In this document: positions 1 to 9,647 of the stretch, piece by piece
How the letters are laid out: each line of letters opens with the position of its first letter
How positions within the stretch are numbered: position 1 is the first letter of the stretch
DNA from: Luteitalea sp.
GTDB lineage: Bacteria > Acidobacteriota > Vicinamibacteria > Vicinamibacterales > Vicinamibacteraceae
NCBI GenBank assembly: GCA_009377495.1
Contig: WHTZ01000022.1
Span: forward strand, 1 to 64,000
Reading direction: 5' to 3'
Length of the DNA: 64,000 nt
The notes under the pieces: model-generated
What the model was told of the DNA's origin: nothing
What the model saw: only the letters and a program-made list of their open reading frames with translations
Database searches by the model: none
Made by a program: the position numbers and the translations under genes

Positions 1-2
1 AG

Positions 3-1148
3 TTCTGGTTCGGGCTCCCCGTCCCGCAGCTCGGCATCCACCCGCGCCTCACGTGGGTCAGCTACGTCGGGACGCCGGACATCGGCTTCGATCCCGGCGC
101 CACGGCGCGTTACTCGAACACGGCCTACATGATCGCGGCCGCGCTCATTGACACGGTGGTCGGCAACAACGACGACGTCGTAGGCGAGGACTTCGACACC
201 TACGAGAGCTTCGTCTGGCGTCAGGTGGGCGGTACGTCCCTGACCACGGGCCGGTTCTCGCAGGCGCTGAACGAGTACTGGCGCCAGACCGATATCCCGA
301 ACCTGGCCAAGGGCTACGAGTTCGACGCCGGCTCGAACAGCTTCCAGCAGATCCTCTTCGCCAACTCCGCGACGTTGCAGATGGGCCCAGCCGGCTGGGA
401 AGGTCCACCCGGCGGCTGGACGATGACGATAGGCGACCTGGTCCGTCTAATGGTCGCGATTCAGAGCAACAGCATCATCAGCGAAGCGACCAAGAACGTG
501 GAGATGATGCCGGTCTACGGCAGCGACAGCGCCGGCAACTGGGGCCTGGGCGTCAACCTGATCGAGAAGCTGGGCAGGCCAGTCTACATGCACGACGGCG
601 CCTACCCCGGCTACCGCGCCCGCTACACGGTATGGCCCGATGAGGAGTTCGGCGTCGCGATCATGTGCAACGGCGACAACGCCGACCTGCGAAAAGTCAC
701 GGACGAGATCGGTAAGGTATTCCTCGACGCCGGCGCCGGTGGCATCGGCGGTCAGGTGGCAGCGGGACTGTTCCAGATCACCCAGCAGCCCGCGATCGAC
801 GACGACGACCCGGGGCTCGGCGGCAGCCCGAGTCACGAAGCCGCTGCACCCGATCTCAGCGAAGAGCAGCGCCGCCTGATCGCCCAAAGCGTGGAGCGGG
901 AGCACTTCGAGCAGGCGAAGACGCTCGGTGAGCGCGAGCGTTTCGCCGAGGCGGTCCTGGCCGCGGTGCGCCAGCACGGCATCGAAGCATTCGAGCCGCT
1001 GACGCGCTGCCAGGAGACGGCGAGGAACCACGACCAGCTCCTGAAGTGCGGTGCCGCGGCGCTGGCGGAGCTGCAGCGCCAGGGCATTCTGGACGAATTC
1101 ACGTGGGGCACGCTCATGAAGTGGCTGAACCAGCTCGACTTCGACTAA
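3..1148 (+). CDS. Serine hydrolase, class C beta-lactamase family (5' truncated by window edge)
   Basis: The reading frame is open from the first bases, so this is the C-terminal 381 residues of a longer protein. A Tyr-Ser-Asn motif (ARYSNTAY, about residues 36-43) matches the YxN element of class C beta-lactamase/DD-peptidase-like serine hydrolases. HDGAYPGYRAR, about 150 residues later, matches the family's third box (HxG in place of KTG). The nucleophile SxxK motif must lie upstream of the window. After the catalytic domain comes an Asp-rich linker and a predicted helical tail of about 100 residues (DLSEEQRRLIAQS onward), not part of the usual fold and of unknown role. Such enzymes are usually exported and hydrolyse esters or peptides; the substrate cannot be read from sequence. 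Confidence 0.85.
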   Translation, partial: FWFGLPVPQLGIHPRLTWVSYVGTPDIGFDPGATARYSNTAYMIAAALIDTVVGNNDDVVGEDFDTYESFVWRQVGGTSLTTGRFSQALNEYWRQTDIPNLAKGYEFDAGSNSFQQILFANSATLQMGPAGWEGPPGGWTMTIGDLVRLMVAIQSNSIISEATKNVEMMPVYGSDSAGNWGLGVNLIEKLGRPVYMHDGAYPGYRARYTVWPDEEFGVAIMCNGDNADLRKVTDEIGKVFLDAGAGGIGGQVAAGLFQITQQPAIDDDDPGLGGSPSHEAAAPDLSEEQRRLIAQSVEREHFEQAKTLGERERFAEAVLAAVRQHGIEAFEPLTRCQETARNHDQLLKCGAAALAELQRQGILDEFTWGTLMKWLNQLDFD

Positions 1149-1268
1149 GCGCGGCCGGGATTAGTTGACATAGGTGGCCGCCATCGGGATGCATGGGCAT
1201 CTCCTCCGATGGCGGCCGGCGGACACCCGTTGGCGTTTAAGGGATCGGCGAGGCTTCTAGCCTCGACG

Positions 1269-1691
1269 TCAGGCGCGCCCATTCTGTAGCCGCGACCGAA
1301 CGAAGGCGACGAAGCTGAGCAGGTGGTCGAGTCGGTGCGCAACGATATCCGAAACGATGTCGAGGTCCACAGCCTCATAGCCGTGAACCACGATGTTTCG
1401 AAACCCAACCATTCGGCCAAGCGTCTCGGCCAGCTCCTTGGGCAACGTCCACCGAGTTTCGAGGAGCTCGAAGAGCTCGCGGTTCGTCCTCGGCTCGCCG
1501 AGCCGTTCGTCCGAGACGATGTGCGACGCCACATCGAGAGCCGCTTGAACCGCGAGCTGCAGCGTATGCTGGACGAACCTGGCCTCTCGAACATCGTCAT
1601 GCAGCTGCTCGGGATGCGCCAATGTGCGGAGCTCCGCAACACACGTCTCGATGAACGCCAGTTTCTTCTCGACGAGCTCAGGGTCGGTCAT
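1269..1691 (-). CDS. hepT: HepT-like ribonuclease toxin (DUF86)
   Basis: This 140-residue all-helical protein carries RNIVVHGY near the C-terminus, matching the Rx4HxY active site of HepT/DUF86 HEPN ribonucleases. In characterised pairs HepT cleaves RNA and is neutralised when its partner nucleotidyltransferase adenylylates the motif tyrosine. The start codon overlaps the stop of the upstream mntA-like gene by four bases (ATGA), so the two are translationally coupled with the antitoxin first, as usual for this type. The length is normal and the active-site Arg, His and Tyr are all present, so the toxin looks functional. Confidence 0.9.
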   Translation of the reverse strand: MTDPELVEKKLAFIETCVAELRTLAHPEQLHDDVREARFVQHTLQLAVQAALDVASHIVSDERLGEPRTNRELFELLETRWTLPKELAETLGRMVGFRNIVVHGYEAVDLDIVSDIVAHRLDHLLSFVAFVRSRLQNGRA

Positions 1692-2101
1692 CGCTCGCTC
1701 CCGCGCGCCACGTCGGACCGGCGGTACCGGCGTAGCAGAGGCAAGAGGTCGAAGTACTCGTTTCGCTTCTGTACCTCGAACCGAATGCGCGTGGAGCGAT
1801 CCCGGTCGAGCACGAGGACGCCATCCCGAAGCACGCGGTGAACGAGGTCGGCGGACGCGCGATTGAGCACCACGATATCGACCGCAACACCCAAGGCGCG
1901 CTCGAGGGCGCCCTGCAGGGCGATTGGGAGCGAATCAAGCCTCGGTGGCGGTGTGTGCGCGTATAACACGGCCAGATCGACATCCGCCGGCGGGGCGCTG
2001 CCCCCGCGTGCGACGCTGCCAAAAAGGTAGGCGGCCACGATCCCGTGAGGATCTCCAGCAAGGATCTGGCGAATGCGCGCCTGAATCGTTCGAGGGTCCA
2101 T
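1688..2101 (-). CDS. mntA: MntA-like antitoxin nucleotidyltransferase
   Basis: A 137-residue minimal nucleotidyltransferase. LFGSVARG followed by DVDLAVLY fits the GSx10DxD signature, with the two Asp residues as metal ligands. Known MntA proteins detoxify HepT by adding AMP to its active-site tyrosine. I start at the ATG at 2101 (MDPRTIQARI): the frame extends further upstream, but the minimal family begins about here and the added residues are Pro/Arg-rich without homology. It overlaps hepT by ATGA and transcription is toward hepT. The genes at 1148 and 2247 run on the opposite strand, so this is a self-contained two-gene module. Confidence 0.87.
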   Translation of the reverse strand: MDPRTIQARIRQILAGDPHGIVAAYLFGSVARGGSAPPADVDLAVLYAHTPPPRLDSLPIALQGALERALGVAVDIVVLNRASADLVHRVLRDGVLVLDRDRSTRIRFEVQKRNEYFDLLPLLRRYRRSDVARGSER

Positions 2102-2246
2102 ACGAGGATTATAGGCGGCTACTCTTGCCCGGCCAGCCGGAGGCAGCACTACAATGCGACCAGGCTCAGCGCGCCCCGGACACGGAGCCTGACGCGAATC
2201 GCTATCGGGACGGTACTGTTCCGACTCGCCAGCTGGGAGAGACGCC

Positions 2247-3692
2247 ATGCGTGCCAACTGTGTCCCTCTACCGGATGACACCGCTCGGAACGGCAGCGCT
2301 GCTATCTTGGCGCTGCTGTCGTTCGCGATGCTGATCGTCTCTCTTGATCAATACATCGTGGTCGTGGCCCTGCCGGACATCGGCCGGGACCTGGGCTACT
2401 CGCCGCAGACCCTGCAGGCGGTGATCAGCGCTTACGCCGTTGCATCAAGCGGATTCCTGCTGTTCGGCGGTCGAGCTGCGGACCTGCTTGGCCGGCGCCG
2501 GATGCTGGTGACCGGTCTCGCGCTGTATGCCGTGGCATCGCTCGCCGGGGGGCTCGCGACCGGACCGGCGATTCAGCTGGCAGCCCGTGCGGTTCAGGGC
2601 CTCGGTGGCGCCTTGGTCTTCCCCGGCACCCTCGCGCTGATCAACACGACGTTCGCCGAAGGACGTGACCGCAACCGCGCCCTTGGCGTCTGGGGCGGTT
2701 CCGGCGCGGCCGGCCTCGTGGTCGGGGTCTTGCTCGGTGGCGTGCTCACCCGTTTCCTCGGCTGGGAAGCGGTGTTCTTCGTCAACATTCCGCTCGCAGG
2801 CGCGGCGCTCATCGGGGCGTTCGTGCTGATCGAGGCCGACCAGGCCCGGGACGCGGACCGCAGGTTCGATCTGCCGGGTGCGCTGACCGCCACCGGTGGG
2901 ATCACCTTGCTCGTCTTTGCGCTCGTGCAGGGCCCGGACGTTGGTTGGGCCTCACCATGGATCCTCGCCGCCGCGGTCGCGGGGCTTGTGCTGCTGAGCG
3001 CCTTCGCCGTCATCGAGCGCCGCAGCCGTGATCCGCTGATGCCACCCCGCCTGCTGGCCAACCGCGTCCTGACCAGGGCCGTGATGATCGCCTTCATGTT
3101 CATGGCGACGTTCGGCTCCCTGCTTTACTTCCTGTCACTCTACTTCCAGGACGTCTGGGGCTACGACGCCCTGGAGACCGGCGTCGGGTTCCTGCTTCCT
3201 ACCGCCGTGGTCGTCGCGGGCTCGACGTTCGCCGGGAAGGTGGTGACGCGCCTGGGTCTGCGGCGCACGCTCGTCGCCGCCCTCGCCATCGGCGCGGCAG
3301 GCGCGGCCGCCTTGGGACTGGCGATGTCGCCAGACGGCTCCTACGCCTCCCTCGTGCCCGGCCTCGTCGCCGTCAGCATCGGCGACGGTGTTGTCTTCAC
3401 GGCCATGTTCATCGCCGCTGCCACCGGGGTGACAGACCGCGAGCACGGCGTCGCCTCGGGCGTCGTCTCCACCGGTTCCGGAGTCGGTGCGGTGGTCGGT
3501 CTCGCCATCCTGGTCCTGCTGGCCAACTCCGGCACCGAAGGACTCGTCGGCGAAGGGCTGCGCGTTGCCACAGCCGAAGGGATCAGAACGGCGGTGTTCG
3601 CCATCGCCGGCGGGATTGTGGTAACCCTCCTGCTCGCACTCAACCTCCGCACCGCTCCCGACATCCGTCACACGGTGCCCACCACAAGGTGA
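2247..3692 (+). CDS. MFS multidrug exporter, DHA2 (14-TM) family
   Basis: A 481-residue very hydrophobic protein. The MFS motif A is visible as [11 protein letters not shown] between the second and third helices, and a glycine-rich antiporter motif C segment ([13 protein letters not shown]) precedes [13 protein letters not shown], typical of EmrB/QacA-like DHA2 transporters. An early Asp in [12 protein letters not shown] occupies the usual helix-1 position. It probably exports hydrophobic cations or drugs by proton antiport across the inner membrane. A GGAGAG ribosome-binding site lies just upstream of the chosen ATG. No regulator adjoins it; the upstream genes are divergent. Substrate unknown. 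Confidence 0.9.
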   Translation: MRANCVPLPDDTARNGSAAILALLSFAMLIVSLDQYIVVVALPDIGRDLGYSPQTLQAVISAYAVASSGFLLFGGRAADLLGRRRMLVTGLALYAVASLAGGLATGPAIQLAARAVQGLGGALVFPGTLALINTTFAEGRDRNRALGVWGGSGAAGLVVGVLLGGVLTRFLGWEAVFFVNIPLAGAALIGAFVLIEADQARDADRRFDLPGALTATGGITLLVFALVQGPDVGWASPWILAAAVAGLVLLSAFAVIERRSRDPLMPPRLLANRVLTRAVMIAFMFMATFGSLLYFLSLYFQDVWGYDALETGVGFLLPTAVVVAGSTFAGKVVTRLGLRRTLVAALAIGAAGAAALGLAMSPDGSYASLVPGLVAVSIGDGVVFTAMFIAAATGVTDREHGVASGVVSTGSGVGAVVGLAILVLLANSGTEGLVGEGLRVATAEGIRTAVFAIAGGIVVTLLLALNLRTAPDIRHTVPTTR

Positions 3693-3970
3693 TCAGCGGT
3701 TGCACAGGTCAGAACGGAGACTCGCATGGAGAGCGGACCGTTGTCGATCATGTCACCGTCGTCGCCTCGGACACACAGACGTCCAGCGCCTCTACGACGC
3801 GGCACTCGCGCACGTTTCGTTAACCGCTCTCCGCGCGAAAACGGGCCTAATAGTTGCTGATGCATCACGAATTCCTAAGAATCCGTCTCGCAAGGCTGCT
3901 GAGCTCGCGACAACGGCCTCCAACTGTGACGTTGGTCCGGCGTCATGCGCGCGAAAGGACGACGTGCGTC

Positions 3971-6637
3971 TCATTGCCTGATCGCCATCAGCGGATCGGT
4001 TCGCGAGGCGCGGCGCGCGGGCAGGTAGTTGGCCAGCAACGTCACAGCCGCCAGCAGCAGGGCTGCGCCCGCGAAGGCGATCGGATCGTTCGGCCTCACG
4101 CCGTAGAGGAAGCTCTCAACGAGGCGTGTGCCCGCCAGCGCCCCGCCCAACCCGAGCAAAAGGCCGATCGTCATGATGGCCGTGCCTTCGACCATCACGA
4201 GACGGCGAACGTCGCTGCCTTGCGCCCCCAGTGCCATACGGATTCCAATCTCGTGCGTGCGACGGCTGACGGTGTAGGCCATCACGCCGTACAAACCAAC
4301 CGCGGCGAGCACCAGCGCCAACAGCCCGAAGATCGTGAGCAGCGTGGCCGCCAGTCGCGACGTGTAGAGCGAACTCGTCTTCTGCTCCTCCAACGTCCTG
4401 GTGTTGTAGAGCGGCAAGCTCGCATCGAGCGCCTGCACCTCACGCCGCACGGCGGCCAGCATCGTCGCTGGATCGCCGGTGGTGCGCACGTGCAGCGTCA
4501 TGTCCCCTCGATAGCGCTGGAAGAACGGTATGAACACGGCGGGACGCACTTCCTCGGTCAGCCTGCGATATTTGCTGTCCTTGACGACGCCGACGACGAC
4601 TCTGGATTCATCATCTGGAGGGCGTCCGACGATCACGCGCCGGCCAAGGGGACTCTGGCCGGGCCAGAAGCGGCGCGCCGCCGTCTGGTTGATGACGGCC
4701 ACCGGCAGCGTAGTGCTCGTATCCGATTGGCCAAACTCCCGTCCTTCGAGCAGCGGGATCTTCATCACGCGGAAGTAGTCGGGCCCGATTTGATTGAAGT
4801 CGGCACTGAGGTCCTCGCCGGGCTTGGGCACGTAGCCTTCCGCCCTCATCCTCGCGCCGAACCCGTCGCCCAGCGCGATCTGTATCGCCAGGCTCACCGC
4901 TTCCACGCCGGGCAAACGCTGGACCCGTTCGAGGAGGTCCGAGTAGAACTGCAGACCGCGCTCTCGATTGTAGCCACTCAAGCTCACGTCGACCGACATG
5001 ACGAGCACCTTCGAGGGATCGAAGCCGGCGTCAATCGCGTTCAAATTGCGCAGGCTTCTCACGCACAAGCCGGCGCCGACGAGCACGATCACCGAGACCG
5101 CCACCTGGCCAACCACCAGGAGATTTCGCAGGTTCATGTGGCGCACCTTCTTGCCGAAGACCGTCGCCTCGTCCCGCAGCGCGGACACCAGATCCGGCCG
5201 AGAGGCGATGAGCGCAGGCGCCAGGCCGAAGAGGATGCCCGTGACCATCGAGATGGCGAGCGTGAATCCGAGCACGCGCACGTCGAGCCGATTGTCGAGC
5301 GTCAGAGACGAGAACGCGTTGTTGTTGGGCGGCGTAAAGCTGACCATCAAGCCGCTGATTGACACGGCCAACGCCAGCCCGGCGGCGCCGCCGAGCATGG
5401 AAAGCAGCACGCTCTCGCTCAGCAATTGCCGGATCAGGCGCATGCGGCCGGCGCCGGTGGCGAGCCGGATCGCGATCTCTTTCTGGCGTGCGCCGGCGCG
5501 CGCCAGCAACAAGTTCGCGACGTTGGCGCAGGCGATCAACAAGATCAGCCCCACGGTCGCCATCAACATCTGCAAGGGGAACCGGAGGTCGCGGAGCAAG
5601 TTGGTGTGCCCGCGGCTGCCGTCTTCAATCAGAAACGTCGGTTCGACTCTCGGACTGCCATCCGCATTGGGATACGCCCTGGCGATCTGGCCTCCCAACG
5701 TGGTCATGGCGGCCGCGGCCTGCTCCCGACTGACGCCCGGCTTCAGACGGCCGAGCACTTGAAGCCAGCCGGAGAGGGTACGGCTGCGCGGCCCGAACAG
5801 CAGATCGATGGGCGACGTCGTCATCTGCATCATCATCATGATGGGGACGTAGACGTCTGGCGCACCGCCGGCGACCGTGCCATTGAACGCTGACGGCGCG
5901 ACGCCCACCACGGTGAAGGGCCTCGCGTTCAAGCTCACGGACTTCCCAACTATTCCGGGGTCGCCGCCAAAGCGCCGCTGCCACAGCCCGTAACCGATCA
6001 CGACCACCGGATGCGTGCTGGCGGTCTTGTCTTCCTCGGGGAGGAAGCCACGGCCCAGGGCCGGCCTCAGGCGCAGCGCCGTGAAGTAGTTGCCCGAGAC
6101 AATCAACCCCTGAATCCGCTCGGCCTGCCCGCCCTCGCTGAGCGTCATCGCGCGCTGTGTGTACGCGACGAGGCCGTCGAAGACCTCGTTCTTGTCGCGA
6201 TAGTCGACGAAGTCAGGAAAGTTGGAGGTCGTAGCGACGCCCTGGCCGCGGTTGGCGCTGACGACGACGAGCCGGTCCGGTTCTGGAACCGGCAGCTTTC
6301 TGATGAGGACCTTGTCGACCAGGCTGAAGATGGCCGTATTGGCGCCAATGCCGATGGCCAACGAGAGCACGGCGACCGCGGTAAAGCCCGGAGCTTTGAG
6401 CAGCATGCGCGTGCCGTATCGCACGTCGTGCCACAAGGCTTCGAGTCCGGGCCAGCCCCAGACGCTTCGGGCATCTTCGAGGATGAGCGCCGGGTTGCCA
6501 AAGCCATGACGCGCGGGACTCGGGCCTCCGAGGTCTGCGGCTTTCATTTCGAGATGAGTACGGATCTCCTCCTGCAGTTCCGCGTCGATGGCATCTCGGC
6601 GCCACCAGCCATTCAGTTTTCGCCAGAACGCGGTCAT
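3971..6637 (-). CDS. ADOP-family FtsX/MacB-like permease
   Basis: This 888-residue protein has the ADOP layout. A soluble N-terminal prefix has the EEIRTHLEMKA helix (residues 1-70), and the first membrane helix is at 84-106 ([15 protein letters not shown]). A MacB-type periplasmic domain and the first FtsX three-helix block ([17 protein letters not shown]) follow. A second periplasmic domain and a second FtsX block end in [15 protein letters not shown]. No ATPase domain is present, as usual for these orphan permeases. I chose the ATG at 6637 because AAAGGAG sits upstream and the ADOP N-terminus starts there; the frame is open to 6799. It lies 11 bases downstream of a padR gene, forming a padR-ADOP operon. 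Probably envelope transport or mechanotransmission; substrate unknown. Confidence 0.9.
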   Translation of the reverse strand: MTAFWRKLNGWWRRDAIDAELQEEIRTHLEMKAADLGGPSPARHGFGNPALILEDARSVWGWPGLEALWHDVRYGTRMLLKAPGFTAVAVLSLAIGIGANTAIFSLVDKVLIRKLPVPEPDRLVVVSANRGQGVATTSNFPDFVDYRDKNEVFDGLVAYTQRAMTLSEGGQAERIQGLIVSGNYFTALRLRPALGRGFLPEEDKTASTHPVVVIGYGLWQRRFGGDPGIVGKSVSLNARPFTVVGVAPSAFNGTVAGGAPDVYVPIMMMMQMTTSPIDLLFGPRSRTLSGWLQVLGRLKPGVSREQAAAAMTTLGGQIARAYPNADGSPRVEPTFLIEDGSRGHTNLLRDLRFPLQMLMATVGLILLIACANVANLLLARAGARQKEIAIRLATGAGRMRLIRQLLSESVLLSMLGGAAGLALAVSISGLMVSFTPPNNNAFSSLTLDNRLDVRVLGFTLAISMVTGILFGLAPALIASRPDLVSALRDEATVFGKKVRHMNLRNLLVVGQVAVSVIVLVGAGLCVRSLRNLNAIDAGFDPSKVLVMSVDVSLSGYNRERGLQFYSDLLERVQRLPGVEAVSLAIQIALGDGFGARMRAEGYVPKPGEDLSADFNQIGPDYFRVMKIPLLEGREFGQSDTSTTLPVAVINQTAARRFWPGQSPLGRRVIVGRPPDDESRVVVGVVKDSKYRRLTEEVRPAVFIPFFQRYRGDMTLHVRTTGDPATMLAAVRREVQALDASLPLYNTRTLEEQKTSSLYTSRLAATLLTIFGLLALVLAAVGLYGVMAYTVSRRTHEIGIRMALGAQGSDVRRLVMVEGTAIMTIGLLLGLGGALAGTRLVESFLYGVRPNDPIAFAGAALLLAAVTLLANYLPARRASRTDPLMAIRQ

Positions 6638-6648
6638 GTCCGTCTCCT

Positions 6649-6975
6649 TTACGCCGGTTCGATGACCTGGCGAACTGCGGTCATCGCCCGCTCGAAATCG
6701 CGCACCTCGGCCGCAAGCTGCTTCCGTCCCGCCGGTGTCAGCGTGTAATAACGCGCTCGGCGCTTGTTCTCGGTCGTGCGCCACTCCGCGCGCACCCAAC
6801 CCTTGATGAGCATCCGCTGGAGCGCTGGATACAACGTGCCCTCTTCGACCTGCAGCACGTCCCCAGTCGTCTGCTGGATGTACAGGGCAATCCCATACCC
6901 ATGCATCGAACCGAGCCGCACGAGCGTCTTCAGGACGAGCATGTAGAGAGTGCCCGACGGAATGTCCGTCTTCAT
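6649..6975 (-). CDS. PadR-family transcriptional regulator
   Basis: A 108-residue winged-helix repressor. SGTLYMLVLKTL is the N-terminal helix, HGYGIALYIQQ the first HTH helix, and EEGTLYPALQRM the recognition region typical of PadR. The final helix (ERAMTAVRQVIEP) dimerises. I start at the ATG at 6975 because the alternative ATG at 6993 lies inside an inverted repeat that looks like the operator. It is the first gene of an operon with the ADOP permease and presumably represses both. The inducing ligand is unknown. Confidence 0.9.
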   Translation of the reverse strand: MKTDIPSGTLYMLVLKTLVRLGSMHGYGIALYIQQTTGDVLQVEEGTLYPALQRMLIKGWVRAEWRTTENKRRARYYTLTPAGRKQLAAEVRDFERAMTAVRQVIEPA

Positions 6976-6985
6976 GGCCTGGAAG

Positions 6986-7010
6986 GCTACCATAGCTTGG
7001 CTACGGTAGC
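6986..7010 (-). promoter_or_regulatory. Candidate PadR operator (11-3-11 inverted repeat)
   Basis: GCTACCATAGC and GCTACGGTAGC form an inverted repeat with 10 of 11 positions matching and a 3-base centre. It lies 10 to 35 bases upstream of the padR start, where an autorepressor would bind. Binding is inferred. Confidence 0.55.
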
Positions 7011-7169
7011 AATCCTATGGCACATCAACAAGAAGGCCGGAGCTCACCGGACGCGTGAGACTCCGCCTTCTCTCTGCCCCGCTGACCCGCGGGGCCGCCT
7101 TCTCTCGGGCTTAGGCGGCCGATGCATGAGGGATCGACACGATCGATCCCGCGTACTACACTGTCGGCG

Positions 7170-7793
7170 ATGGCGATGGGCAAACGACGGCGGCACGCGG
7201 AGCAGGGTTCGATGTGGGTGGCGAGCCAAGACCTGCCGCGCAGTGCCGCGCATCCGTTCTACACGCGACTGAATCAGATCCTCGACACGCACGACTTCGA
7301 CCGGTACGTCGAGGAGCTCTGCCAGCGCTTCTACGCGGACGACGGCCGGCCGGGGCTGCCGCCCGGACGTTACTTCCGGCTGATGCTGATCGGCTATTTC
7401 GAGGGTTTGGACGCGGAGCGTGCGATCGCCTGGCGTGCGGCGGATTCGTTCGCTCTGCCCGAGTTTCTCGGGTTGGTGTTGCCGGAAGCACCGCCGAACC
7501 ATTCGACAATCTCGCGCACGCGGCGCTTGATCGATCTCGAAACGCATCAGGCGGTCTTCACGTGGATTCTGCAGCGGCTGGCGGACGCCGGGTTGGTCAT
7601 AGGCAAGACGGTCGGCATCGACGCAACGACGTTGGAAGCGAATGCGGCCTTGCGCAGCATCGTGCGGCGGGACACGGGCGAAAGCTATCAGGCGTTCTTG
7701 ACGAAGCTCGCGCAGCAGGCCGGCTCCCGGCCGCTTGGCAGCACGGCGTTCCCCAATCACATGCTCTCGTGGCTCGCTATGGCGGCCAGGTGA
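7170..7793 (+). mobile_element. Truncated IS transposase (IS5/IS1182-like, N-terminal part)
   Basis: About 207 residues of a DDE transposase with the InsH/DUF772-type N-terminal domain: DGRPGLPPGRYFRLMLIGY, then PNHSTISRTRR, then the start of the catalytic domain with the first Asp in KTVGIDATTLEAN. The remaining catalytic acidic residues are missing: the frame ends 80 residues later in unrelated sequence, so the 3' half is lost and the element is immobile. Likely start at the tandem ATG codons at 7170/7176 (MGKRRRHAEQG). I found no clear terminal inverted repeats. It marks a past insertion between the padR-ADOP operon and the ECF42 pair. Confidence 0.8.
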
Positions 7794-7916
7794 CGACACA
7801 ACCCCACCAATGCTCATCCGCGCTGCATAAACGGACCTCCGTCTCCACCTCTCGCTCCACCTCTTCAGCCGCCTGCGCCGTGGCGGTCGAAATATTCGTC
7901 GCGCAGCCGTGTCTCG

Positions 7917-7943
7917 TGTCGATAGGGATGGAAACCGTTCGTA
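7917..7943 (+). promoter_or_regulatory. Candidate ECF42-type promoter for the YCII-sigma operon
   Basis: TGTCGA at 7917-7922 and CGTA at 7940-7943 are 17 bases apart, about 50 bases upstream of the YCII gene. From memory, ECF42 sigma factors recognise TGTCGA at -35 and a CGT/CGA core at -10 and transcribe their DGPF neighbours. A perfect CCGGCAC-C-GTGCCGG hairpin (7958-7972) lies in the leader. Confidence 0.5.
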
Positions 7944-7994
7944 TAGAGAGCGAGAAGCCGGCACCGTGCCGGCGGTAACGAGGAGGAACACACA

Positions 7995-8345
7995 ATGACC
8001 CAGTACCTGCTCAGCATCTATCAGCCCGACGGAGACCCGCCCCCGCCCGAGGTCCTGGAGCCGATCATGCGGAACGTCAACGCCCTGCAGCAGGAGATGA
8101 AGGCTGCCGGCGTGTGGGTCTTTGCCGGCGGGTTGCACGCTGCGAGCACGGCCACGGTGGTACGGCTCCAGAAGGACGAGATCCTCACCACCGACGGCCC
8201 GTACGTCGAGGGCAAAGAGCACCTCGGCGGGTTCACGATCATCAAGGCGCCGGACCTCGACTCCGCGCTCGAGTGGGCGAGGAAATGCGCCCGGGCGATC
8301 ACGCTGCCGATCGAGGTTCGACCGTTCCAGGAGGGGCACCACTGA
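7995..8345 (+). CDS. YCII-related (DGPF domain) protein
   Basis: A 116-residue ferredoxin-like fold protein. [18 protein letters not shown] matches the DGPF signature (DGPFxExKExxGGF) of the YCII-related family. These cytosolic proteins are typically encoded directly next to ECF42 sigma factors and are probable members of their regulons; enzymatic activity is not established. A strong GAGGAGG site precedes the ATG. The sigma gene begins 8 bases after the stop, so the two are co-transcribed. Confidence 0.9.
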   Translation: MTQYLLSIYQPDGDPPPPEVLEPIMRNVNALQQEMKAAGVWVFAGGLHAASTATVVRLQKDEILTTDGPYVEGKEHLGGFTIIKAPDLDSALEWARKCARAITLPIEVRPFQEGHH

Positions 8346-8353
8346 GACCGGAC

Positions 8354-9580
8354 GTGCCGTCCCTCCCCGCCTCGGAGATGGACCGTGTGTTCCGCGAGGA
8401 GCACGGTCGCGCGGTGGCGGTCCTGGTCCGCATCTTCGGTGACATCGATATTGCCGAAGAGGCGGTCCAGGACGCGTTCACCACGGCGGTGCAACGGTGG
8501 CCGTCGGCCGGGCTCCCGCCGAGTCCGGCGGGATGGATCATCACCACCGCACGCAACCGGGCGATCGACCGCCTCCGCCGGGAGGCGTCCCGCGAAGACC
8601 GGCACGCCCAAGCTGCCCTGCTGCACTCCCGCGACGAACCGGCCGAGAAGGAGGAACCCGTGCGCGACGACCGGTTACGCCTGATCTTTACCTGCTGTCA
8701 CCCTGCGCTCGCCACCAGCGCCCAGGTCGCACTGGCACTCCGGCTGCTGTGCGGGCTCACGACCGCGGAGATCGCGCGCGCCTTCCTGGTGCCAGAGCCG
8801 ACCATGGCGCAGCGGCTGGTCCGCGCCAAGGGCAAGATCCGCGACGCGAGGATCCCATACAGGGTTCCGAGCGAGGCCGACCTCCCGGCCCGACTTCGGG
8901 CCGTGCTCGCTGTCGTTTACCTTGTCTTCAACGAGGGCTACACGGCGAGCTCGGGCGACCGGCTGATCCGCGAGAATCTCTGCACTGAGGCGATCCGCCT
9001 CGGACGGCTCCTGGCGGAGCTGATGCCCGATGAACCGGAGGTCATGGGGTTGCTCGCGCTCATGCTGCTCGTCGAATCGCGTCGGGCCAGCCGTACGACG
9101 CCGGCCGGCGGCCTCGTCCTGCTCGCCGATCAGGACCGCACCCGCTGGGATCTCACCCTCATTGCCGAAGGCCAGGCCATCGTCCGGGAATGCCTCCGCC
9201 GCAACGAGCCCGGGCCGTACCAGATCCAGGCGGCGATCAACGCCGTCCACAGCGACGCGCCGATCGCGGCTGCCACGGACTGGCAGCAGATCCTGCAGTT
9301 GTACGACCAGCTCCTGTCGCTCGCACCGAGCCCGGTCATGGCCCTCAACCGCGCAGTCGTGGTCGCCGAGATCGAGGGACCGGATGCTGCGCTCACGCTG
9401 GTCGACGGCCTCGACCTCGATCGCTATTACCTGTTCCACGCCATCCGCGCCGACCTGCTCCGACGCCTGGGCCGCAACGCCGAAGCGGCGGTCGCGTACG
9501 AGGCCGCGATCGCGCGAAGCGAGAACGCGGCCGAGCGCGACTTCCTGCAGCGCAGGCGTCAGGCGCTCACGCGAGCTTGA
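8354..9580 (+). CDS. ECF42-type RNA polymerase sigma factor with C-terminal helical extension
   Basis: A roughly 408-residue protein, far longer than ordinary ECF sigmas. Region 2 is [19 protein letters not shown] with AEEAVQDAF; region 4 is [23 protein letters not shown]-terminal extension of about 200 residues (from [10 protein letters not shown] to the end) has the helical TPR-like character of ECF42. There is no anti-sigma gene nearby; in this group the extension is thought to control activity. The GTG at 8354 is the likeliest start by distance from the upstream stop; ATG 8378 is an alternative. It is coupled to the DGPF gene, which is probably also its target. Confidence 0.88.
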   Translation: MPSLPASEMDRVFREEHGRAVAVLVRIFGDIDIAEEAVQDAFTTAVQRWPSAGLPPSPAGWIITTARNRAIDRLRREASREDRHAQAALLHSRDEPAEKEEPVRDDRLRLIFTCCHPALATSAQVALALRLLCGLTTAEIARAFLVPEPTMAQRLVRAKGKIRDARIPYRVPSEADLPARLRAVLAVVYLVFNEGYTASSGDRLIRENLCTEAIRLGRLLAELMPDEPEVMGLLALMLLVESRRASRTTPAGGLVLLADQDRTRWDLTLIAEGQAIVRECLRRNEPGPYQIQAAINAVHSDAPIAAATDWQQILQLYDQLLSLAPSPVMALNRAVVVAEIEGPDAALTLVDGLDLDRYYLFHAIRADLLRRLGRNAEAAVAYEAAIARSENAAERDFLQRRRQALTRA

Positions 9581-9647
9581 TCAGCCTCAGCACAGTTGTG
9601 GCGGACAGACAGGCGACGGGCACACGTGATGTCAGGGGGAGAGCATC

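Noticed and set aside
3693..3970. Possible small ORF (about 93 codons from 3700) between the MFS and ADOP genes
   Set aside because: No SD, no domain, and composition like non-coding GC-rich sequence; I see no gene or site here.
3854..5362. A 502-codon plus-strand frame over the first ADOP gene
   Set aside because: Composition (His/Arg/Gln-rich) and the complete ADOP on the other strand show it is a shadow.
7044..8342. A 432-codon minus-strand frame across the transposase and YCII gene
   Set aside because: It spans two unrelated plus-strand genes with good signals; Arg-rich shadow.
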